Origin: Lachnospiraceae bacterium
GTDB taxonomy: Bacteria; Bacillota; Clostridia; Lachnospirales; Lachnospiraceae
Length of the DNA stretch: 50,697 nucleotides
Direction: 5' to 3'
Assembly: GCA_910574285.1 (NCBI GenBank)
Contig: CAJTAL010000030.1
Coordinates: forward strand, 1 to 50,697
Both the position numbers and the translations under genes were made by a program. Positions 25,014 to 32,668 of the stretch are shown in pieces (the first letter of the stretch is position 1; the number at the start of each line of letters is the position of its first letter). Below the pieces are notes generated by a model. That model searched no databases and was not told the DNA's origin. It worked only from the letters and a program-made list of their open reading frames with translations.

Positions 25014-25946
25014 CTACTCTGCAAACAGGGGCGTAGACAAATATCTGTCTCCTGTATCAGGCAGAAGCACAACGATTGTTTTTCCTTCATTTTCAGAACG
25101 CTTAGCCAGCTCAATTGCAGCAAAAGCCGCCGCGCCGGAAGAGATACCTACAAGAATCCCCTCCTTCCTGCCAATAGACTTTCCTGCCGCAAACGCGTCT
25201 TCATCGGAGACAGGGATGATCTCATCATAGATTGACGTATTCAGAACCTCCGGAATAAATCCTGCTCCGATTCCCTGAATCTTATGCGCTCCGGCTTCAC
25301 CGGATGAGAGTACGGCGGAGGAAGCCGGTTCAACGGCGACGATCCTGACGGCAGGATTCTTTGATTTCAGGTACTCTCCGACTCCCGTTATGGTCCCGCC
25401 GGTTCCTACGCCTGCAACGAAAACATCCACCTTGCCGTCCGTATCCTCATAAATCTCGGGACCGGTACTCTCTCTGTGTGCTTTCGGATTGGAAGGGTTA
25501 ACAAACTGCCCCGGAATAAAACTGCCGGGGATCTCATCGGCTAATTCTTCTGCTTTGGCGATTGCGCCTTTCATACCTTCTACGCCCTTGGTAAGTACCA
25601 GTTCGGCGCCGTAAGCTTTCATAAGCTGACGCCGTTCCATGGACATCGTCTCAGGCATCACAATAATAATCCTGTACCCTCTTGCGGCGGCAACGGCTGC
25701 AAGACCGATACCGGTATTACCGGAAGTCGGTTCGATGATAACGGAGCCAGGCCCTAATTTCCCTGTCCTCTCCGCCTCATCAATCATTTCCTTCGCAACA
25801 CGGTCTTTTACGGATCCTGCCGGGTTAAGGTATTCAAGCTTCGCAAGAACTCTTGCTTTCAGACCGTATGCCTTCTCGATACGAGTCAGTTCCATCAGCG
25901 GCGTCCTGCCGATCATCTGATCGACAGACGTGTAAATATTTGACAT
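25014..25946 (-). CDS. cysK: Cysteine synthase A
   Basis: This 310-residue PLP enzyme makes cysteine from O-acetylserine and sulfide. The PLP lysine is in NPAGSVKDR, the substrate loop is PTSGNTG and the phosphate cradle is GTGGTITG. C-terminal VGISSGAAAFA is also conserved. The start at 25946 follows GGGAGG, so the 5 residues before it in the open frame are not included. It lies between metY and the Rrf2 regulator, all in one operon. Confidence 0.93.
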   Translation of the reverse strand: MSNIYTSVDQMIGRTPLMELTRIEKAYGLKARVLAKLEYLNPAGSVKDRVAKEMIDEAERTGKLGPGSVIIEPTSGNTGIGLAAVAAARGYRIIIVMPETMSMERRQLMKAYGAELVLTKGVEGMKGAIAKAEELADEIPGSFIPGQFVNPSNPKAHRESTGPEIYEDTDGKVDVFVAGVGTGGTITGVGEYLKSKNPAVRIVAVEPASSAVLSSGEAGAHKIQGIGAGFIPEVLNTSIYDEIIPVSDEDAFAAGKSIGRKEGILVGISSGAAAFAAIELAKRSENEGKTIVVLLPDTGDRYLSTPLFAE

Positions 25947-25961
25947 AACAGTACCTCCCAT

Positions 25962-27245
25962 TTATTTTACTGCATCAAAACCATTCTGCAGATCGGCTAT
26001 GATATCATCAATATGCTCCGTACCAATAGAAAGCCGGATCGTATTCGGCTTAATTCCCTGATCTGCAAGCTCTTCCTCTGTAAGCTGGCTGTGAGTCGTA
26101 GTTGCCGGATGGATGACCAGACTTTTCACATCGGCAACATTTGCAAGCAGAGAAAAGATTTTCAAATTGTCAATAAACATGTGTGCTTCTTCCACACCGC
26201 CCCTGATCTCGAAAGTAAAGATGGAACCGCCGCCTTCCGGGAAGTATCTCTGATACAGCTCATGATCCGGATGATCATTCAAAGACGGATGGTTGACCTT
26301 CTCAACCTGCGGGTGAGATTCAAGGAATTCCACAACCTTTTTCGTATTTGACACATGCCGTTCCAATCGCAAAGACAAAGTTTCTATTCCCTGCAGAAGA
26401 AGAAATGCGGCAAAAGGAGAGATCGACGCGCCGGTATCGCGAAGTAAGATCGCACGAATATAGGTTACAAACGCCGTCGGACCTGCCGCTTTCACAAAGG
26501 ATACTCCGTGATAACTCGGATTGGGTTCGGCAATCGCCGGATATCTGCCTGAAACAGTCCAGTCAAACCTGCCGGAATCAACGATGATACCGCCAAGAGT
26601 CGTACCGTGTCCTCCAAGAAATTTCGTAGCCGAATGCACTACAATATCTGCTCCATGCTCAATAGGCCGGATCAGATACGGTGTTCCAAACGTATTATCT
26701 ACGACCAACGGCAGGCCGTGCTTATGCGCAAGCTCTGCCAAAGCGTCAATATCCGGAATATCACTGTTAGGGTTTCCAAGCGTCTCTATGTATATAGCCC
26801 TTGTATTATCCTGAATAGATGCTTCGACCTCTGCAAGATCATGGATGTTCACAAAGCTGGCTGTTATACCGAACGCCGGGAGTGTATGAGCCAGCAGATT
26901 GTAGCTCCCCCCATATATGGTCTTCTGCGCAACAAAATGACCGCCGTTCTGTCCAAGAGCCTCCAGCGTATATGTAATTGCCGCCGCACCGGATGCAAGA
27001 GCAAGCGCCGCCGCACCGCCTTCCAGAGCCGCCACCCGCTGTTCCAGCACATCCTGCGTGGAGTTTGTCAGTCTTCCGTAGATATTGCCGGCATCAGCAA
27101 GGCCAAAACGGGCCGCCGCGTGGGCAGAGTCCCTGAACACATAAGAAGTCGTCGCATAGATAGGAACTGCGCGGGCATCAGTTGCCGGGTCAGGATTCTC
27201 CTGGCCTGCATGGAGTTGTATAGTTTCGAATTTGTAATCAAGCAT
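25962..27245 (-). CDS. metY: O-acetylhomoserine sulfhydrylase
   Basis: This 427-residue enzyme of the Cys/Met metabolism PLP family converts O-acetylhomoserine and sulfide to homocysteine. It has the N-terminal ETIQLHAGQ motif, YGRLTNSTQDVLEQRVAALE, the PLP region VVDNTFGTPYL and the PLP lysine in VHSATKFLGGHGT. The longer length and the HAGQ start distinguish it from cystathionine lyases. It leads the operon metY-cysK-Rrf2, with gaps of 15 and 12 bases. The start follows AAGGAG. Confidence 0.93.
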   Translation of the reverse strand: MLDYKFETIQLHAGQENPDPATDARAVPIYATTSYVFRDSAHAAARFGLADAGNIYGRLTNSTQDVLEQRVAALEGGAAALALASGAAAITYTLEALGQNGGHFVAQKTIYGGSYNLLAHTLPAFGITASFVNIHDLAEVEASIQDNTRAIYIETLGNPNSDIPDIDALAELAHKHGLPLVVDNTFGTPYLIRPIEHGADIVVHSATKFLGGHGTTLGGIIVDSGRFDWTVSGRYPAIAEPNPSYHGVSFVKAAGPTAFVTYIRAILLRDTGASISPFAAFLLLQGIETLSLRLERHVSNTKKVVEFLESHPQVEKVNHPSLNDHPDHELYQRYFPEGGGSIFTFEIRGGVEEAHMFIDNLKIFSLLANVADVKSLVIHPATTTHSQLTEEELADQGIKPNTIRLSIGTEHIDDIIADLQNGFDAVK

Positions 27246-27268
27246 AATGGGTTCTCCTTCCTTTTTAT

Positions 27269-27322
27269 AACACCTACCATTTAGGTTGGTATTAGTATAA
27301 CTCTTATGGAAAGATATGTCAA
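27269..27322 (-). promoter_or_regulatory. metY promoter with Rrf2-type operator
   Basis: TTGACA (27317-27322), a 17-base spacer and TATACT (27294-27299) on the minus strand form a near-consensus promoter. The imperfect inverted repeat AATACCAACC-TAAAT-GGTAGGTGTT (27269-27293, 8 of 10 pairs) covers the transcription start. This is the expected position for repression by the Rrf2 protein at the end of the operon. Confidence 0.65.
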
Positions 27323-27330
27323 CAGTTTTG

Positions 27331-28005
27331 TTAGAAAGTTAGTCCGCGAAGACGTTTCTTATCAAGGATTCTGATTCCGCCCCGATAAACCTCTACAATC
27401 CCTTCACCGGCAAAATATTTCAGCATTCTTGATACCACTTCACGGGCAGAACCCATATACCGGGCAATCTGCCCGTGCGTCAATTCAATGGTATCTGAAC
27501 AGATTCTGGACGATTCATCAAGAAGGAAGATTGCCAGGCGTTTGTCCAGACTCATAAACAGAATCTGCTGCATCACCCACATCACGTCTGAAAAACGGCT
27601 GACCGCAGTCTCCAACGCAAATATACGGATATCCGGATTCCGTTCCGACACTGCCGCAAAAGCAGGTCCGCTGACTATACAGCACTGGCTGTCCTGTTCC
27701 GCGTCTACGAATACGTCAAATGTGATGGCATTCAGAACGCAGGAAGCAGACAGCATACACAGATCGCCTTTGTGCAAGCGGTACAAAGTGATGTCCTTTC
27801 CTTCCTCTGACATCATATAAAGCCGCAAGCTTCCCGAACGGACAAGGATCACGCCAGAACATTCGCTTCCGTCATGAATATTCTTTCCTTTCGGATATGT
27901 AACATCATAGGAATTCCTGCAGATATACTCCCTGTCCTCATCCGATATTTTTTCCCAAAACGGGAAGATTTCTCTATAAATAGATTCAAATACTTTCTCT
28001 GACAT
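27331..28005 (-). CDS. Crp/Fnr family transcriptional regulator
   Basis: A 224-residue regulator with an N-terminal cyclic-nucleotide-like sensor domain (residues ~30-120) and a C-terminal winged helix. The recognition helix GSAREVVSRMLKYF has Arg188, Glu189 and Arg193, aligned with the three residues by which E. coli CRP reads GTGA half-sites. The sensor domain contains several Cys (ICRN, DLCMLSASC, QCC), as in oxygen-, NO- or redox-responding members such as HcpR. No target is next to it, but palindromes with GTGAC halves flank the iron-sulfur operon at 6.6 kb. The start follows GGAGAGAG. Confidence 0.85.
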   Translation of the reverse strand: MSEKVFESIYREIFPFWEKISDEDREYICRNSYDVTYPKGKNIHDGSECSGVILVRSGSLRLYMMSEEGKDITLYRLHKGDLCMLSASCVLNAITFDVFVDAEQDSQCCIVSGPAFAAVSERNPDIRIFALETAVSRFSDVMWVMQQILFMSLDKRLAIFLLDESSRICSDTIELTHGQIARYMGSAREVVSRMLKYFAGEGIVEVYRGGIRILDKKRLRGLTF

Positions 28006-28125
28006 TCTGTCTCTCTCCTTTCTATATCCATCGTCCTGACTTCATAACTGCTCATTCATTACTGCTTATTCGGGCCGCTCTCCTGATCGTTGGATAAACG
28101 TGGATAAACGTGTCGAGATCTTTTC

Positions 28126-28154
28126 TTGCTTTTCAACTAAAACCATGTTATAAT
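28126..28154 (+). promoter_or_regulatory. queT promoter
   Basis: TTGCTT (28126-28131), a 17-base spacer and TATAAT (28149-28154) lie just upstream of the structured leader of queT. A tandem 10-base repeat TGGATAAACG (28091-28110) precedes it. Confidence 0.7.
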
Positions 28155-28166
28155 TTCAATCGTTGC

Positions 28167-28249
28167 AAAGCCCGTCAAAACCAAGGTCTATAGGGCTTTC
28201 CGGCGGTCACCGCCGTAAAATGTGCCGAGTGTTCGAGACCTTCCACTCG
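28167..28249 (+). ncRNA. Probable preQ1-type riboswitch
   Basis: AAAGCCC (28167-28173) pairs with GGGCTTT (28193-28199). In its loop, AAGGTCT (28183-28189) is complementary to AGACCTT (28236-28242), which lies inside a second hairpin, CGAGTG/CACTCG (28226-28231/28244-28249). This makes an H-type pseudoknot. A stable hairpin CGGCGG-TCA-CCGCCG (28201-28215) sits between. The leader precedes queT (COG4708), the usual target of preQ1-II and preQ1-III riboswitches. The layout fits preQ1-III better, but the class is not certain. It ends shortly before the AAAGGAG site, so control of translation is likely. Confidence 0.65.
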
Positions 28250-28275
28250 CAAAACAAAACTAAAGGAGAAAAAAC

Positions 28276-28770
28276 ATGAAAAAAACAAACACAGCTTTTC
28301 TAAGCCAGGCAGCCATGATCGCTGCCGTCTACGTGGTGCTTACTTACGTATTCGCACCATTTTCTTTCGGAGAGATTCAGGTAAGGGTCGCAGAAGCGCT
28401 TACCATCCTTCCCCTGTTCACTCCCGCCGCCGTTCCCGGACTTTTTATCGGATGCCTGACCGGCAATATATTAGGCGGCGCAATACTCCCTGACATTATC
28501 TTCGGAAGTACTGCCACTTTACTGGGCGCTCTCTTCACTTATCATTTATTCAGAGACCGTCCGCTTCTGGCTCCGCTTCCTCCGATTATCGCGAATACAC
28601 TCATCGTACCTTTCGTGCTGCGTTTCGGCTACGGTATAGCTCTTCCGATTCCCTTTATGATGCTTACAGTAGGAATCGGCGAAGTATTATCCTGCGGAGT
28701 ACTTGGACTTGCACTGTATTTTGCGTTACGGAAATATAAAAATATTGTCTTCTCTCCAATTCGAAATTAA
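28276..28770 (+). CDS. queT: QueT queuosine-precursor transporter
   Basis: A 164-residue integral membrane protein with five or six spans and the conserved QVRVAEALTILPLFTPAAVP segment of the QueT family. It is the substrate-binding S component of an energy-coupling factor (ECF) transporter that imports queuine or preQ1. The shared ECF ATPase and transmembrane units are not in the window. The start follows AAAGGAG at seven bases. Regulation by a preQ1-type riboswitch is likely. Confidence 0.9.
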   Translation: MKKTNTAFLSQAAMIAAVYVVLTYVFAPFSFGEIQVRVAEALTILPLFTPAAVPGLFIGCLTGNILGGAILPDIIFGSTATLLGALFTYHLFRDRPLLAPLPPIIANTLIVPFVLRFGYGIALPIPFMMLTVGIGEVLSCGVLGLALYFALRKYKNIVFSPIRN

Positions 28771-28780
28771 TAAGAGTAAA

Positions 28781-28827
28781 AGGGCTGTTGCATTAAGGAA
28801 TTATCTTAGTGCAGCAGCCTCCTTTTT
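28781..28827 (+). terminator. Bidirectional intrinsic terminator
   Basis: GGCTGTTGCATTAAG (28783-28797) pairs with CTTAGTGCAGCAGCC (28805-28819) and is followed by TCCTTTTT. It separates queT from the convergent DUF1648 gene. Confidence 0.85.
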
Positions 28828-28829
28828 CT

Positions 28830-29327
28830 CTAATCCTTGGATACTTTAACAAGCAGAACAGAAAAAATAATGATACAGCCAAATGTAAGGATCAAAGAAA
28901 CCGGAAGAAACCAGCCTCCCAACTTCTCTCCAAATCCTACACATATACTCAAATATCCAAAAATCAACATAACAATAAATTTCACAGATACGATCATGTT
29001 TTTTAACATACCGTATACTTTTTCACAGTTCCCTCTTGTGATTGTGACAGCCGTATTCCACCAGTCGGGATGCCTCTCTACGAGGGCCAGGAACTGATAC
29101 ATCAGCAGCATACCTGCCGGTGTAATCCAAACCGTCCACTTCCCTCCATAACTGTCGGCTTCTCCTATAGCATTATAATGCATCGGAACACTGTCCGGCA
29201 GAGACTTCCATATGGAAAGCAGATACAGGACGACTCCTGCCTGAATACCAATACAAAGCCATTTTATTGTTTTATGATATCTTGTCTCGGGTATCTTAAT
29301 CCCATTGGGTTTATATTCTGGACACAT
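28830..29327 (-). CDS. DUF1648 membrane protein
   Basis: A 165-residue protein with four membrane spans. After the first span comes SLPDSVPMHYNAIGEADSYG, the DUF1648 signature (a Pro-x-H-Y/F-N-x-x-G motif), a domain related to SdpI immunity proteins. It has no domain for DNA binding or catalysis. The start at 29327 follows GGAGGAG, and the gene lies 29 bases after diaminopropionate ammonia-lyase. Function unknown. Confidence 0.8.
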   Translation of the reverse strand: MCPEYKPNGIKIPETRYHKTIKWLCIGIQAGVVLYLLSIWKSLPDSVPMHYNAIGEADSYGGKWTVWITPAGMLLMYQFLALVERHPDWWNTAVTITRGNCEKVYGMLKNMIVSVKFIVMLIFGYLSICVGFGEKLGGWFLPVSLILTFGCIIIFSVLLVKVSKD

Positions 29328-29356
29328 CGCCTTTTCTCCTCCCCGCATCCTCTTTG

Positions 29357-30550
29357 CTAAAAACTTGGATGCAGTCCGTCCCATACAATATTTCTGTAAT
29401 TATCGCGGTCTGTATCCCCTTCTGTAGAAAAACAGAGAATCCTGGAAGACTCATTAAGTCTCAATTCCCTCCGTAGGTTGCAAAACTCCGGGTTCATCAG
29501 AACTTCCGCTACGAAACCTGTCGTTGAAGCGCCGCTTTCGCCGGAAATGATCCTCTCATCTCCTTTCAGTGGATTTCCAAGAATACGCATTCCCTTTGCC
29601 GCGACATAATCCGGCATGGATATAAAATAATCCGCATGATCCCGCAAAACATCCCAGGCAATTGTACAAGGTTCTCCGCAGGCCAGTCCTGCCATAATCG
29701 TATTCATATCCCCGGATACAAAACGCGGTTTGCCGTCATTGGCTTTGGCGCTTCTGAAAATACAATCCGCCTTATCTGGTTCCACAATTGTAATAATTGG
29801 TTTTTCATCTTTAAAATAATCGCTGAAAAATCCTGTGAGCGCTCCGGGCATAGCTCCGACGCCTGCCTGAAGGAAAACGTGCGTGGGCCTTTTGTCTTTC
29901 ATCTGACGAACAGCCTCCAAAGCCATCGTTGTATATCCTTCCATAATCCAGCCCGGAATCTTTTCATAACCTTCCCATGCAGTATCCTGTACCATAATCC
30001 AGCCATATTTTTCAGCACATTCATTTGCATAACGGACTGTGTCGTCATAATTCATATCTGTTATAGATGCGTCTGAACCGAATGCCTGAATATTATGGAG
30101 ACGTTCCTTTGCGCTGCCCTTCGGCATAAAGACAACACTCTTCTGTCCGATTCGATTCGCTGTCCATGCTACTCCTCTCCCGTGATTTCCATCAGTCGCC
30201 GTAACAAATGTAACCTCACCCAATTCCTTGTGAATCTCCGGACTTACAAGCTTTTCGAAGGGAAGCTCTGAGATATCTTTTCCAAGCCTTTCGGCAATAT
30301 AGTTTCCAATACAGTAGCTTCCGCCAAGTACTTTAAACGCATTTAAGCCAAAACGATAACTCTCATCCTTGACATAGAAGCTGTCCACTCCAAGATATTC
30401 GGCAAAATTATTCAATTCTGTCAGCGGCGTCTCCCGATACTCCGGAAAACTGCTGTGATAAGCCAATACCTTCTTTGCATTATCCTCTCCAAAACGTTTC
30501 GTTGGAGAAAGCTCCTTTTTCCCTGAATGGTCAATATGAACCATTTCCAT
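29357..30550 (-). CDS. dpaL: Diaminopropionate ammonia-lyase
   Basis: A 397-residue PLP enzyme that converts 2,3-diaminopropionate to pyruvate and two ammonia. The PLP lysine is in RFGLNAFKVLGGSY and the phosphate loop lies in the GVGAMPGALTG segment. TATDGNHGRGVAW and the C-terminal SGESGASTTGF also match DpaL (YgeX). It would help use D- or L-diaminopropionate as a nitrogen source. The start at 30550 follows GGAGG. It lies 51 bases after the GGDEF gene and could be transcribed with it. Confidence 0.92.
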   Translation of the reverse strand: MEMVHIDHSGKKELSPTKRFGEDNAKKVLAYHSSFPEYRETPLTELNNFAEYLGVDSFYVKDESYRFGLNAFKVLGGSYCIGNYIAERLGKDISELPFEKLVSPEIHKELGEVTFVTATDGNHGRGVAWTANRIGQKSVVFMPKGSAKERLHNIQAFGSDASITDMNYDDTVRYANECAEKYGWIMVQDTAWEGYEKIPGWIMEGYTTMALEAVRQMKDKRPTHVFLQAGVGAMPGALTGFFSDYFKDEKPIITIVEPDKADCIFRSAKANDGKPRFVSGDMNTIMAGLACGEPCTIAWDVLRDHADYFISMPDYVAAKGMRILGNPLKGDERIISGESGASTTGFVAEVLMNPEFCNLRRELRLNESSRILCFSTEGDTDRDNYRNIVWDGLHPSF

Positions 30551-30601
30551 AGTCTTACCTCCTGCTTCGCTGCTGATCAATCAAAATACTCAGACTCTCC
30601 T

Positions 30602-31870
30602 CTATTCTACCAGCGTCGAAAATATCAGCGGATATTTTGCAATATTCCTAAGCCGGCATTCATACACCACATCGTCCGCTTTTTCAAGAATCTCTTCTAA
30701 AGTCAGCTTATTATCCTTTCCCTTGATCTCCAGGACGCCGTAACTGAAGCTGCACTGGTACTTTCTATAAACTTTCTCCTGGAATTCCTTCATAATCTCG
30801 GCAAGCTTCCGGTTGATCAACTCCGCCATATTACCGGAAAGAACAACGCAGAATTCGTCTCCCCCTAACCGCGCAAACGTATCGCCGCCTCGGAAATTCT
30901 TCTTGACAATCTCCACAAAATTCTGAATATACTCGTCTCCTTCCTGATGACCGAACATCTCATTCACATACTCCAGTCCGTCTAACTGCAGATAGCAAAG
31001 CGTCGCCTCCAGCTCGTCGCGAAGGACGATTCCCATATATTCTTCAAAGAACAGCCGGTTCTTGGCTCCCGTCAACGGGTCACGGTACTCTGTACTGGTC
31101 AGATTACGCGCGTTGCGTTTCTCATCCGTAATATCGATCACGACATGCACGTAAGAAAAGCGCTCCTCCCATTCCATCTGAAAAGAAGTAACACGGAAGT
31201 ATGTACCTGCCTCTCCTTCCATCTCCCACACCTTATATTGCTCGTCGCTTTCCCATTTTAAAAGTTCCGACTGGAAGGAAAGGCGCCGTTTGCAGGTCTG
31301 ACAGAATGAACGGTCCGTCACTCCCATCTGTTTACGCTTATTACAATATATGATCTCTTTGCTGTCCTTATCCACAACAAGAAGCCATTCTTTACGCTTA
31401 CTTAACATCTCCGCCAGAAGCCCGTTATAGCCTTCGATCATCTCTGCCCGACGCTTCGCTTTCTCTGCTGCTTCCCTAAGCTGTTCTTCTCTCTCTTTAA
31501 GCTGCTTCGTCATCTCGTTAAATGCTTCGGAAAATTCTCCTAAGAAAGCCACGTGTTGGGAATAATCCCCTTTTGTAACCTGCTGCGCCTGCCACGTAAG
31601 ATGCTTCAGATTCGCATGAAGATTCTTCAAATTCTCACATAAGAAATTATATTCCTTCGGAATCTCCACCGACAAATTACCTTTCGACAGTTCTGCAGAA
31701 TATGCGACCAGCTCATTCACCTCATTCTCCAAATGTTGAAGTCCCCGCCCGAGATCTTTGTAAGGCTCGCCAAGTTCGTCGATGTCAAAATGTTCCATCC
31801 GCTTATCGTATAATATCCCTCTCAAATATTCAAATAAAAGCCCACAATCCTTATTCGCATCTGTTCCCAA
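30602..31870 (-). CDS. GGDEF domain protein with PAS-like sensor
   Basis: A 422-residue soluble protein. Residues 1-145 form helices with a HAMP-like repeat and a charged coiled coil. Residues ~155-255 look like a PAS-like domain with CQTCKRRLSF. Residues 260-422 are a GGDEF domain with an intact active-site loop, RLGGDEF (336-340), and an I-site, RGGD (327-330). The usual first metal-binding Asp is Gln295 (LQLDG in place of xDxDx), so cyclase activity is uncertain. It may bind c-di-GMP as a sensor. The start is TTG with AGGAGG eight bases upstream. It lies 13 bases after the V4R gene. Confidence 0.85.
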   Translation of the reverse strand: MGTDANKDCGLLFEYLRGILYDKRMEHFDIDELGEPYKDLGRGLQHLENEVNELVAYSAELSKGNLSVEIPKEYNFLCENLKNLHANLKHLTWQAQQVTKGDYSQHVAFLGEFSEAFNEMTKQLKEREEQLREAAEKAKRRAEMIEGYNGLLAEMLSKRKEWLLVVDKDSKEIIYCNKRKQMGVTDRSFCQTCKRRLSFQSELLKWESDEQYKVWEMEGEAGTYFRVTSFQMEWEERFSYVHVVIDITDEKRNARNLTSTEYRDPLTGAKNRLFFEEYMGIVLRDELEATLCYLQLDGLEYVNEMFGHQEGDEYIQNFVEIVKKNFRGGDTFARLGGDEFCVVLSGNMAELINRKLAEIMKEFQEKVYRKYQCSFSYGVLEIKGKDNKLTLEEILEKADDVVYECRLRNIAKYPLIFSTLVE

Positions 31871-31883
31871 ATTCCCGTCCTCC

Positions 31884-32420
31884 TTATTCCTCTATATTTG
31901 CCCGGAACCGACACACCCTATCCCCGGTCGCCCAACAATTTACCTCTGTCGCGTTATAGGACCTCCCTGTATACGAAGTAAGAATTCCGGCAAAAAATCC
32001 CTCGTCGTAATTGCACACTGTTTCTCCAAGAAGTGGCAAGCCGGAACAATCGGCGTCCTCCGAAACCGTAAGTACCATCTTACCTGTCTCCACGTCAAAT
32101 TTCTCAATCCGAAGAACTCCCATCTTAAACTCCTCCAGACGCTTCTGAAGCTGCGCCGTAAACTCAGCGATAGATAAAGATGAATCCAGATACTTCTCTG
32201 CAAAATATGTCCCCGCCCGAAATCCTGCGCTTCGAAAAATACTAACCTGCTCTTCTTTTCCAAGCCTAGCAGTCAACTCTTCGCGAAGCGAGTATTCCAA
32301 AAGTCTGTACACGGCGACCGGAAGCTCCGCACCAAGATTCTCCCTGCCGTTCTCCTGTGCTTTCATATAATCTGTAAGTGAAAGCTCTTTCCTCTCTTTC
32401 AAAAAAATATTGTCTTCCAT
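31884..32420 (-). CDS. V4R domain ligand-binding protein
   Basis: A 178-residue protein with a V4R (4-vinyl reductase) fold and the C-terminal CWATGDRVCRFR motif. V4R domains bind small aromatic or lipid-like molecules, or metals through Cys, and often serve as sensors. The helical N-terminal third includes GRENLGAELPVAVYR. The start follows AAAGGAAAA. Co-transcription with the GGDEF gene suggests that ligand binding is linked to c-di-GMP signalling. Confidence 0.8.
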   Translation of the reverse strand: MEDNIFLKERKELSLTDYMKAQENGRENLGAELPVAVYRLLEYSLREELTARLGKEEQVSIFRSAGFRAGTYFAEKYLDSSLSIAEFTAQLQKRLEEFKMGVLRIEKFDVETGKMVLTVSEDADCSGLPLLGETVCNYDEGFFAGILTSYTGRSYNATEVNCWATGDRVCRFRANIEE

Positions 32421-32638
32421 CTTATTTTCCTTTCTCTAAAATCCAGTGATTTTTATTAATGATTTAATATGTTGGCTACACTGGGTCTATTTTATTATAA
32501 CGAATTTTATCAACTTTGCCAACATGTAATAATTAACTTTTTGTCCTTGAATATCAGTCGTTACTTTTCACTCCCACGCCAATCACTCCGCTGATTAACG
32601 CGGATGCCCGCTTGGCTCATTGCTTGCGAAAACAAAAA

Positions 32639-32668
32639 CGGACGAAGCAGATTAATCTGCTCCGTCCG
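32639..32668 (-). terminator. Terminator overlapping the HK-DegV stop codon
   Basis: CGGACGGAGCAGATT pairs with AATCTGCTTCGTCCG on the minus strand, followed by TTTTTGTTTT. The TAA at 32652-32654 is in the hairpin. This ends the phosphorelay operon and separates it from the V4R gene. The 230-base gap up to 32420 is otherwise AT-rich and would hold the V4R promoter. Confidence 0.85.

Noticed and set aside
28091-28110. Tandem TGGATAAACG repeats upstream of queT
   Set aside because: Only two copies and no symmetry or known regulator. They lie upstream of the promoter and may be chance.
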